Assembly: GCA_900548365.1 (NCBI GenBank)
Contig: URKM01000063.1
Location: 1-9,829 of the forward strand
DNA from: an uncultured Collinsella sp.
Lineage (GTDB): Bacteria; Actinomycetota; Coriobacteriia; Coriobacteriales; Coriobacteriaceae
Direction: 5' to 3'
DNA length: 9,829 nt
Shown here: positions 1-8,760 of the stretch, piece by piece
Position numbering within the stretch: the stretch's first letter is position 1
How the letters are laid out: each line of letters opens with the position of its first letter
Position numbers and translations under genes: made by a program
The notes under the pieces: generated by a model
Told to the model about the DNA's origin: nothing
Databases searched by the model: none
What the model saw: the letters and a program-made list of their open reading frames with translations, nothing else

Positions 1-15
1 CCGCGCCGCCCGCGC

Positions 16-76
16 CCCGCGCCGCCGGTTGCTTGACGCCCGCATCGCCGGCCGCCCGGCCCGCGCCGCCGGTTGC
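16..76. repeat. GC-rich 17-bp direct repeat (two copies)
   Basis: The 17-mer CCCGCGCCGCCGGTTGC occurs at 16-32 and exactly again at 60-76, a 44-bp period. The DNA between is almost pure G+C. Read on the minus strand it has a look similar to the GC-rich arrays at 4614-4830 and 8761-8935 (GCAAC followed by G/C-rich sequence), so it may be the edge of a third intergenic array cut by the window start. No convincing gene is seen in 1-377. Confidence 0.6.
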
Positions 77-82
77 CGCGGC

Positions 83-113
83 TCTCAGATTAGTGCCTGT
101 CCCTTTTCTGAGA
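83..113. repeat. Short inverted repeat upstream of nifJ
   Basis: TCTCAGA (83-89) and TCTGAGA (107-113) form a perfect 7-bp stem around a 17-nt loop containing GTGCCTGTCCC. The only T-run lies inside the loop, so this is not a normal intrinsic terminator. It could be the remains of a small intergenic hairpin repeat. Its role is unknown. Confidence 0.4.
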
Positions 114-226
114 CGCGCCCTCGCCGCCCGCGCCCACCACCGCATGCTCGCCGCACCCCGAGCGGGCCCGCGAAATCTGCGGCAAAAATGGCACGAACTT
201 GCGGACGCATTCGCCTAGAAATCGAG

Positions 227-253
227 TTGCACCTGCGCGCGCGGGGGTACAAT
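227..253 (+). promoter_or_regulatory. Candidate sigma-70-type promoter of nifJ
   Basis: TTGCAC (227-232) and TACAAT (248-253) resemble -35 and -10 boxes, and they lie in the only less GC-rich patch upstream of nifJ. The spacer is 15 bp, shorter than the optimal 17, so the -35 assignment is uncertain. Transcription would start near 260, giving an untranslated leader of about 118 nt with two hairpins. Confidence 0.4.
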
Positions 254-320
254 GAATCCGCATGGGCATTTTATCCGCGAGGGCGCTTCCGCACCTACGG
301 ACGCCCGTAAAACGCATCTA

Positions 321-342
321 CCAGGGGCATCGCCGCTCCTGG
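321..342 (+). promoter_or_regulatory. Leader hairpin upstream of nifJ
   Basis: CCAGGGG (321-327) pairs with CTCCTGG (336-342), 7 bp including one G-U pair, around an 8-nt loop. It lies immediately upstream of the second hairpin, which covers the nifJ start codon. No T-run follows, so it is not a terminator. It may be a leader-RNA structural or stability element. Confidence 0.4.
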
Positions 343-350
343 CAGGCATG

Positions 351-377
351 TATACCCAAACGAGAGGAGAGGGGTAT

Positions 378-380
<3 letters not shown>
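351..380 (+). promoter_or_regulatory. nifJ ribosome-binding site inside a start-codon hairpin
   Basis: TATACCC (351-357) is perfectly complementary to GGGTATA (372-378). The 14-nt loop (358-371) contains the purine-rich Shine-Dalgarno sequence GAGAGGAGAG, and the 3' arm ends on the A of the nifJ ATG at 378-380. The ribosome-binding site would therefore be exposed in a loop while the first base of the start codon is paired. The stem is seen directly. A role in translational control is inference. Confidence 0.5.
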
Positions 381-3923
<3,543 letters not shown>

Positions 3924-3952
3924 GGCTTCGGCTGGGATGATCCGTTCCATCA

Positions 3953-4044
3953 GGAGGCCCCGAAGGGTTCCCATGCGAACGTCCTCGCGCTTGCGCGCTG
4001 CGGAATGTTCGCTTAGGGAATCCCTTCGGGGCCTCCCTTCGTTT
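3953..4044 (+). terminator. Long branched hairpin terminator after nifJ
   Basis: GGAGGCCCCGAAGGG (3953-3967) pairs perfectly with CCCTTCGGGGCCTCC (4022-4036). After one bulged T (4021), TTCCC (3968-3972) continues against GGGAA (4016-4020). Inside, GCGAAC (3975-3980) pairs with GTTCGC (4007-4012), and a small GCGC hairpin sits at 3987-3998. The result is an 84-nt stem-loop followed by a weak T-rich tail (TTCGTTT, 4038-4044). It starts 30 bp after the nifJ stop, so it probably terminates nifJ or protects its mRNA 3' end. It is much longer than an ordinary intrinsic terminator. Confidence 0.7.
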
Positions 4045-4076
4045 CTCCCGCACGTGTGGGTCGTGAGAAAACTGGC

Positions 4077-4210
4077 GAAGGTCCTAGGCGGGGCCTTTCG
4101 TTTGGTGTTGGCGAAGGCCCTTGGGGCCTTTCGTTTTGGTGTTGATGAAGGCCCTTGGGGCCTTTCGTGTTTGGTGTTGGAGAAGGCTCCTGGGGGCCTT
4201 TTCTTGTATG
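4077..4210 (+). terminator. Four tandem terminator-like repeats
   Basis: Four imperfect repeats begin at 4077, 4113, 4147 and 4182 (periods 36, 34 and 35 bp). Each starts GAAGG, contains a hairpin of the type AAGGCCC-TTG-GGGCCTT (exact in units 2 and 3) and runs into a T-rich tail such as TCGTTTTGGTGTTG. Units 1 and 4 are diverged but keep pairing through G-U pairs. The T-rich tails lie on the plus strand, so they would stop transcription leaving nifJ. Together with the hairpin at 3953-4036, nifJ is followed by five stacked terminator-like structures. Confidence 0.7.
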
Positions 4211-4284
4211 GGCGGGATGCTGGCTTTTGGTTTCCGTTCGTTTTGCCGCCTGCCGAGAGCGCGAATCACCTTTTGGAAGCCTGC

Positions 4285-4498
4285 TGGCACTAAATGTCAA
4301 ATTTGAGTCTTTTTGCCAACGCATTTCACGATGTATAAACTGAAAATGGCTTTATATTCAACAAATGTACAGTAAATGTTTCTTAAGAAGGCTTGGGAAC
4401 ACCGCTGAAGAAGGCCCGATGGGCGAATGGGGTCCGAAACTCGTGTTGCAGAAGGTTTGGGGCGGCATCAAAAGACTCAAAACTGACATTTAGTGCCA
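4285..4498. mobile_element. 214-bp element with 29-bp terminal inverted repeats (MITE-like)
   Basis: Positions 4285-4313, starting TGGCACTAAATGTCA, are the reverse complement of 4470-4498 except for two adjacent mismatches (27 of 29 match). The 156-bp interior is AT-rich compared with the flanking genes and encodes no plausible protein. Three GAAGG motifs (4387, 4410, 4451) recall the start of the terminator repeats upstream. Long matching ends with a short non-coding interior suggest a miniature inverted-repeat transposable element. No clear target-site duplication is visible at the ends, so a fixed structural or regulatory element is an alternative. Type is inferred; the inverted repeat itself is certain. 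Confidence 0.6.
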
Positions 4499-4613
4499 CG
4501 GGCTAGTCCTGTTTTGTCGGAATCGGGGAAATTGGGCGTGGCGTTCGAAAAACGTATACAGAATGTGGTTGAGAATATGCATTGCTGGCCATATTGTGCC
4601 CCGATGGATGGGG
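4499..4613. other. Non-coding stretch between inverted-repeat element and GC-rich array
   Basis: Mixed-composition DNA without a plausible gene. It contains the palindrome GTATAC in AACGTATACAG near 4552-4562 and ends where the GC-rich repeats begin. No promoter, terminator or RNA gene could be supported here. Confidence 0.5.
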
Positions 4614-4830
4614 GCTTGGGCCTCAGCGGGTGTGAGCTGGGGTCACAGCAGGCGTGAGCCCGAGCCCGGCGGGTGTGGGACGGAGCCACGGGGGTGCGAG
4701 CCCGAGTCCGGCGGATGTGGGACGAAGCCACAGCGGGTGCGAGCCCGAGCCCGGCGGGTGTGGGCCGGAGCCGCAGCGGGTGCGAGCCCGAGCCCGGACG
4801 GGTGTGAGCCGGAGCCCTGACGGATGAGAA
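4614..4830. repeat. GC-rich tandem array of 20-22-bp half-units
   Basis: About ten imperfect units of 20-22 bp start near 4614, 4634, 4656, 4677, 4698, 4719, 4741, 4762, 4784 and 4806. Two alternating forms, one beginning GAGCCCGAGCCCGG and one beginning GGGACGGAGCC, each end in a CGGGTGY-like core, giving a higher-order period of 42-43 bp. The array lies 140 bp upstream of the GatD-like gene. Apparent open frames across it on both strands result from repetition and G+C content. There are no unique spacers, so it is not a CRISPR array. Confidence 0.8.
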
Positions 4831-4971
4831 TCGGCGCCTTGACGAACGCGAACCCTGTCCTTGCATGCTGTCGTCCTCGCTCCGTCGCCCTCTGCTCTTT
4901 ATATGGTTGGCCCGTCGTGCGTGCATGCTTGTTGGATAATTGCGTCATCGGATTTTTAAGGGAGGAGCCGC
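4831..4971 (+). promoter_or_regulatory. Upstream region and RBS of the GatD-like gene
   Basis: A strong Shine-Dalgarno sequence AAGGGAGGAG (4958-4967) sits with its GGAGG core 6 nt before ATG 4972, which fixes the start. A GATAAT box at 4935-4940 could be a -10 element, but no good -35 box lies at proper distance. TTGACG at 4839-4844 is too far upstream to pair with it. The promoter is therefore only tentatively placed. Confidence 0.35.
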
Positions 4972-5709
4972 ATGGCGCAGACAACGATCGAGATCCTGTA
5001 TCCCGAATTTGGCAATCAGGCGGGTGACAACGGCAATGCCATGTACCTGCGCGCCTGCTTGCCTCAGGCAGCGTTTATCGAGACCACCTTCGGCGAGGAG
5101 CCCGCGTTCGTCACGCGTGACGACCTCTCGCTCATCTTGCTGTGCGGCATGACCGAGCGCCAACAGGAGCGCGTGCTCGACGCGCTCATGCCGTACGCCG
5201 AGCGCCTGGCCGCGCTGGCCGACGCCGGCACTCCCATGCTGTTCACCGGCAATGCCGTGGAGCTGCTGGGCAACATGATCATCACGCCCGAAGGCCGCGG
5301 CATCACGGGTCTGGGCCTGTTCGACTTCGTGACGCACCAGCTCACGCCGCAGCGCTTCACCGGCGTCGGGCTGGGTACCTTCCAGCCCGCTCCCGATGCC
5401 GATCCCATCGATATCGTGGGCTTCAAGATGCAGTTCACCCAGGCTGAAGGCAAGAACGAGAAGTGGTCGTTCTGCACGCTCAAGCAGGGCTTCGGCATGA
5501 ATAAGAAGAGCGCCTTCGAGGGCGTTCGCCGCAACAACCTCATCGGGACGTGGTTCCTGGGTCCGCTGCTCACCGTCAACCCGCCGTTTACGCGCTGGCT
5601 GCTGGATGCCATGGGCGAGACGGATGCCGTGCTCGCGCACGAAGAGGTGGCGATGCGCGCTTACAAGCAGCGCGTGAAGGATTTCGCTACGCCCGGCATG
5701 GACGTGTAG
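4972..5709 (+). CDS. GatD-family glutamine amidotransferase homologue lacking the catalytic Cys and His
   Basis: The 245-residue protein matches the fold-level sequence pattern of GatD, the class I (CobB/CobQ-like) glutaminase partner of MurT. Family landmarks are GDNGNAMYLR near residues 18-27, ITPEGRGITGLGLFDF at 102-117 and GTWFLGPLL at 192-200. In GatD the nucleophile lies in ICGGYQ; here the same place reads FTGNAVELLG (91-100), so Gly93 replaces Cys. The catalytic His of GTYLHGP becomes Leu196. The only nearby Cys (C58) falls in the GGG-type motif of an earlier strand, not at the active site. Known GatD releases ammonia from glutamine for amidation of lipid II D-glutamate; this protein should not hydrolyse glutamine by that mechanism. 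It precedes a murT-like gene by 95 bp with no terminator between, so the two are probably cotranscribed as a complex. A role as structural subunit or regulator is inference. Confidence 0.85.
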   Translation: MAQTTIEILYPEFGNQAGDNGNAMYLRACLPQAAFIETTFGEEPAFVTRDDLSLILLCGMTERQQERVLDALMPYAERLAALADAGTPMLFTGNAVELLGNMIITPEGRGITGLGLFDFVTHQLTPQRFTGVGLGTFQPAPDADPIDIVGFKMQFTQAEGKNEKWSFCTLKQGFGMNKKSAFEGVRRNNLIGTWFLGPLLTVNPPFTRWLLDAMGETDAVLAHEEVAMRAYKQRVKDFATPGMDV

Positions 5710-5804
5710 CCCGACGGTCCGCGGGCGCGCGTGCCGAGGGGTTATCGCGCGGCCGCCATCGCAATCACCACTGTTAGCCGTTTTCTCCCAGCAAGGAGTT
5801 TCCT
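5710..5804 (+). other. Spacer between GatD-like and MurT-like genes, with RBS
   Basis: A 95-bp gap without a terminator or clear promoter. It ends in AAGGAG (5793-5798), 6 nt before the GTG start at 5805. The absence of a terminator supports cotranscription. The GC-rich part at 5712-5755 could fold weakly, but no convincing stem was found. Confidence 0.5.
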
Positions 5805-7241
5805 GTGAGCACTTCAACGAGCAAGACGCCGCGTTACTACCTCGCCCTCGCGGCGGGAAAGACCGCCGCCGCGGCGCTCAAGGCGGCGCGCCGCAATGGC
5901 GGCCAGGTGCCCGGCACCGTCGCCGAGGCCATCTGCCCCGATTTCCTCGCCCGCACGCCTAAGCCCGAGCGCGTGGTGTTCGTGACGGGCACCAACGGTA
6001 AGACCACCACGTCGAACCTGCTTGACGACATCCTGCTGGCCTGCGGTTTCGACTTGGTGACCAACCGCGCCGGCGGAAACATCATTACGGGCATCGAGAG
6101 CTCGCTGATCAAGAACGCGCGCATGAGCGGCGCGCCCCGCCGGCAGGTAGCGTGCATGGAGCTCGACGAGCTGTCGTCGCGCCGCGTCCTGCCGCACATG
6201 GCCCCCGATATCATGCTCGTGGCCAACCTGTACCGCGACAACTTCACGCGCAACGCGAATCCCGACTACATCTTTAGCGTGATCGATGCGAATATCCCGG
6301 CGTCGACGCATCTTGTTCTGAACGCGGACGACCTCATCTCGTGCCGCCTCGCTCCGCAGGCGACGCATCGCACGTATTTCTCGATCGGTCATCTCGAGGA
6401 CGACCTCGAGGGTCCCGAGGGCATCGTCTGCGACCTCACCGCGTGCCCTGAGTGCGGCGGTGCGCTCGAATATGATTGGTGCCATCTGCGCCATCTTGGC
6501 CGAGCACATTGCGTGAGCTGCGGGTTTAAGAACCCGGAGCCGGATTACCTCGTCACGGGCGTGGACAAGGACGCGCATGAGTTCACGGTGCGCGAGCTCT
6601 GCCATGCGGTCGACGGGGAGGCTCCCGAGTTCACCTACCATATCGGTACCTATTCCATCACCAATCTGTATAACCTGGTGTCCGCGCTGGTGACCGCTCG
6701 CGAGCTGGGCGTATCCGCCGAGGAGCTGCAGCGCGTGCTCGCTGACGGCAACGTCAACATCACGGCTGCCCGCTTCAGCGAGGAGGCCGTGGGCGGCGTG
6801 CGCCTGGTGAACACCGCGTCGAAGGGCGAGAACAGCACCGCGACGTCGACGGCGCTGGCCACGATCTGCCGGGAGCCCGGAAGCAAGGTCGTGGTGCTCA
6901 TGCTGGCCGATTACTATCTGGCTACGAATCCCAAGAAGACGGAGTTCACGGGTTGGTACTATCAGGCCGACTTCGAGTACCTCACCGATGCCAACGTGAA
7001 GCAGGTCATCGTGCAGGGCGCGAATTCGGATGACTTGCTGCTGCGCCTGCTCATGGTGGGTATCGATCCTGCCGATATCTACATGGCGGAGACCGAGCAG
7101 GAGGCGGCCGATATGGTCGAGCTCGAGGGCATCGAGGGCGTATTCTGCGCTTACGACATCTTCAACGGCGACCAGGCCAGCGCGTTCCGGGAGCGCGTGG
7201 CGGAGCGCATCCGCGAGCGCATGGGCGAGCACGGGGCTTAG
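5805..7241 (+). CDS. murT: MurT-family Mur ligase, divergent C-terminal domain
   Basis: This 478-residue cytoplasmic ATP-dependent ligase shows the MurT order of parts. The Mur-ligase P-loop TGTNGKTTT is at 61-69, NRAGGNIITG at 87-96, the acidic metal/ATP motif ELDE at 119-122 and a NLYRDNFTR segment at 141-149. A four-cysteine zinc ribbon (C214, C217, C236, C239) is the insertion typical of MurT. The C-terminal domain runs from about 325. With GatD, MurT amidates the D-glutamate of lipid II through an acyl-phosphate. Here the C-terminal motifs differ: the usual KNPxGxN is VNTASKGEN (335-343), and the conserved DxSWxWD region reads EFTGWYYQADFE (380-391), losing aspartates associated with contact to the GatD active site. 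The GTG start has an AAGGAG Shine-Dalgarno 6 nt upstream. Ligase family is confident; the reaction is less certain because the partner is catalytically dead. Confidence 0.88.
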   Translation: MSTSTSKTPRYYLALAAGKTAAAALKAARRNGGQVPGTVAEAICPDFLARTPKPERVVFVTGTNGKTTTSNLLDDILLACGFDLVTNRAGGNIITGIESSLIKNARMSGAPRRQVACMELDELSSRRVLPHMAPDIMLVANLYRDNFTRNANPDYIFSVIDANIPASTHLVLNADDLISCRLAPQATHRTYFSIGHLEDDLEGPEGIVCDLTACPECGGALEYDWCHLRHLGRAHCVSCGFKNPEPDYLVTGVDKDAHEFTVRELCHAVDGEAPEFTYHIGTYSITNLYNLVSALVTARELGVSAEELQRVLADGNVNITAARFSEEAVGGVRLVNTASKGENSTATSTALATICREPGSKVVVLMLADYYLATNPKKTEFTGWYYQADFEYLTDANVKQVIVQGANSDDLLLRLLMVGIDPADIYMAETEQEAADMVELEGIEGVFCAYDIFNGDQASAFRERVAERIRERMGEHGA

Positions 7242-7284
7242 CGTCGCCGCCGCTACGGCCGGCCATCTTGAAGAAATCCTGCAG

Positions 7285-7316
7285 ACGGGGGCGCCGCGGT
7301 GCCCCCGTTTTCTTTT
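7285..7316 (+). terminator. Rho-independent terminator of the GatD/MurT-like operon
   Basis: ACGGGGGC (7285-7292) pairs with GCCCCCGT (7301-7308), extendable by one G-U and one C-G pair, and is followed by TTTTCTTTT (7308-7316). This is a textbook intrinsic terminator 44 bp after the MurT-like stop. It separates the operon from arcC. Confidence 0.9.
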
Positions 7317-7625
7317 CGCAGCCGTGTGCAAGATACGGGGTGTCCTGCGGGCGATTCACGCCTTTGCAATATGAGTTAGGTACCGTGGGAAGAAATGCAT
7401 AATTCATAAAGAACACTGCATTGTTGTGGAGTCTTATCTGGTTTCTTTACCAAGGTGTAGAAAGCTTCAAATATGTAGGAATAACTGGTTTCTTGCCGCG
7501 AATGGTCATGATATTACGCTGAGCGGCACAAGAGCGCCGTTCGCCCTGTCAGTGGTCTAAAAATGAATAAAAAGCTTGAACATAGGAATATAATCCAAGA
7601 CAAGCTTACGGGCGCTGCCGAAGCG
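7317..7625 (+). promoter_or_regulatory. AT-rich arcC upstream region with short repeats and candidate -10
   Basis: This gene-free stretch is clearly more AT-rich than the flanking genes. TATAAT at 7589-7594 is a perfect -10 box, but the -35 position (about 7566-7571, AATAAA) is poor, suggesting activator dependence or a different promoter. AAGCTTG (7572-7578) and CAAGCTT (7601-7607) flank the -10 as an inverted repeat. Imperfect direct repeats are present: AAAGCTT followed by AGGAATA at 7461-7484 and again at 7571-7593, and CTGGTTTCTT at 7438-7447 and 7485-7494. These may be regulator sites; no known operator was recognised. Confidence 0.4.
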
Positions 7626-7678
7626 CTCGCAAGAAGAGGTACGAAAAGCATAGTTCCTCTGCGAGAAAGGAAACCACC
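7626..7678 (+). promoter_or_regulatory. arcC leader hairpin and RBS
   Basis: CTCGC (7626-7630) pairs with GCGAG (7661-7665), and AGAGG (7635-7639) with CCTCT (7656-7660), leaving a 4-nt bulge and a 16-nt loop. The hairpin abuts the Shine-Dalgarno sequence AAAGGA (7666-7671), which sits 7 nt before ATG 7679. The structure could stabilise the mRNA or affect ribosome access. The fold is seen; its function is inferred. Confidence 0.45.
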
Positions 7679-8641
7679 ATGTCCAAGCCGCTCGGCAAGC
7701 CCGATCGCATCGTCGTCGCACTCGGCGGCAACGCACTCGGCAACACCCCCGAGGAGCAGATCGAGAAGGTCGGCCACGCCGCCCACGCCCTCCTGGGCCT
7801 CATCGAGCAGGGCAACGAGATCATCATCACCCACGGCAACGGCCCGCAGGTCGGCATGATCCAGAACGCCTTCGCCGCCGCCCACGACGCCATCGGCACC
7901 CCCGAGATGCCGCTGCCCGAGTGCGGCGCCATGTCCCAGGGCTACATCGGCTATCACCTGCAGCAGGGCATTGGCCGCGAGATGCACAAGCGCTATAAGC
8001 GTTGGCACGCCGCCACCGTCGTCACCCAGATCGAGTGCGACCCGGACGATCCCGCGTTCGCCAACCCCACCAAGCCCATCGGCCCGTTCTATACCGAGGA
8101 GCAGGCCAAGGAGATTATGGCCGAGAACCCCGAGATGGTCTTCGTCGAGGACTCCGGCCGCGGCTGGCGTCGCGTCGTCGCCTCCCCCGAGCCCAAGAAG
8201 ATCGTCGAGGCCGACTCCATCCTGAACCTGCTCGACAACGAGTTCATCGTCATCGCCTGCGGCGGCGGCGGAATCCCCGTGGTCCGCGACTACAACAATA
8301 AGGGCTGCTACAAGGGCGTGGCCGCCGTTATCGACAAGGACATGGGCGGCGAGCTGCTCGCAGAGGACTGCGGCGCAGACGTCCTGTTCCTGCTGACCGC
8401 CGTCGAGCACGTCGCCATCAACTTCGGCAAGCCGAACCAGGAGGAGCTCGAGGAGCTCACCGCCGACGAGGCCGAGCGTCTCGCCGACGAGGGCCAGTTC
8501 GGCAAGGGCTCCATGGAGCCCAAGGTCCGCGCCGCCATCAAGTTCGCCCGCTCCCGCAAGGGCCGCACCTGCATCATCGGCGCCCTCGACAAGGCCGCCG
8601 AGACCATGGCCGGCCTCTCCGGTACGCGCATCACCGGCTAA
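7679..8641 (+). CDS. arcC: Carbamate kinase
   Basis: Carbamate kinase transfers phosphate between carbamoyl phosphate and ADP, making ATP, ammonia and CO2. It is the last step of arginine deiminase, agmatine or purine/allantoin fermentation. The 320-residue cytoplasmic protein fits the family length and shows its amino-acid-kinase motifs: VVALGGNAL (12-20), THGNGPQVG (51-59), DSGRGWRRVVASPEP near 159-173, ACGGGGIPV, DKDMGGELLAEDCGADVLF, GSMEPKV and a C-terminal TRI. ATG 7679 is set by an AAAGGA Shine-Dalgarno sequence and by the motif position close to the N-terminus. The gene stands alone: no arginine deiminase or ornithine carbamoyltransferase is within the window, and terminators lie on both sides. 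The pathway feeding it cannot be read here. Codon use is strongly C-ending as in nifJ, suggesting high expression. Confidence 0.95.
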   Translation: MSKPLGKPDRIVVALGGNALGNTPEEQIEKVGHAAHALLGLIEQGNEIIITHGNGPQVGMIQNAFAAAHDAIGTPEMPLPECGAMSQGYIGYHLQQGIGREMHKRYKRWHAATVVTQIECDPDDPAFANPTKPIGPFYTEEQAKEIMAENPEMVFVEDSGRGWRRVVASPEPKKIVEADSILNLLDNEFIVIACGGGGIPVVRDYNNKGCYKGVAAVIDKDMGGELLAEDCGADVLFLLTAVEHVAINFGKPNQEELEELTADEAERLADEGQFGKGSMEPKVRAAIKFARSRKGRTCIIGALDKAAETMAGLSGTRITG

Positions 8642-8656
8642 GCGCATCTCCCTTCA

Positions 8657-8669
8657 GCAGGTCTCCTGC
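8657..8669 (+). other. Small hairpin just after arcC
   Basis: GCAGG (8657-8661) and CCTGC (8665-8669) form a 5-bp stem with a TCT loop between the arcC stop and its main terminator. There is no T-run after it. It may be an accessory 3'-end structure. Confidence 0.35.
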
Positions 8670-8687
8670 AAACTAACCTCTCTCCTA

Positions 8688-8720
8688 GACGCCTCCCGTT
8701 CCCTCGGGAGGCGTCTTCGT
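8688..8720 (+). terminator. Rho-independent terminator of arcC
   Basis: GACGCCTCCCG (8688-8698) and CGGGAGGCGTC (8705-8715) form a perfect 11-bp stem with a 6-nt loop (TTCCCT), followed by TTCGTATAT. The tail is only moderately T-rich. No T-run follows on the minus strand, so it appears to serve arcC only and not the convergent gene. Confidence 0.85.
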
Positions 8721-8760
8721 ATATGCGAGGGGTTCTATGCGGGGTGCCGCGGCGGGCGCG

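Noticed and set aside
252..377. N-terminal extension of nifJ to the in-frame ATG at 252
   Set aside because: No ribosome-binding site precedes it, the ATG overlaps the candidate -10 box, the added residues resemble nothing in the family, and ATG 378 has a strong Shine-Dalgarno sequence.
3937..4343. Small open frames through the terminator repeats after nifJ
   Set aside because: They run through hairpins and T-rich tails, have no ribosome-binding site and encode repeat-derived peptides.
4279..4504. Target-site duplication around the inverted-repeat element
   Set aside because: The bases flanking both ends do not match convincingly, so no duplication is claimed and the mobile nature stays an inference.
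4614..4830. Possible CRISPR array
   Set aside because: Units are contiguous and imperfect with no unique spacers of constant length, and no cas gene is present. The same holds for 8761-8935.
4477..4984. Open frames across the GC-rich array on both strands (repetitive Pro/Arg/Ser/His or Gly/Glu-rich peptides)
   Set aside because: They arise from the 20-22-bp repeats and high G+C. No ribosome-binding sites or conserved sequence; different frames give equally long peptides.
5814..7331. 505-codon minus-strand frame antisense to the MurT-like gene, and similar antisense frames at 4945-5817 and 7514-8647
   Set aside because: These are codon-bias shadows of well-supported plus-strand genes. No recognisable domains.
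7564..7573. ArgR-like half-site TGAATAAAAA upstream of arcC
   Set aside because: The second half-site is not present at the right spacing. AT-rich DNA gives such matches by chance, although control by arginine would make biological sense.
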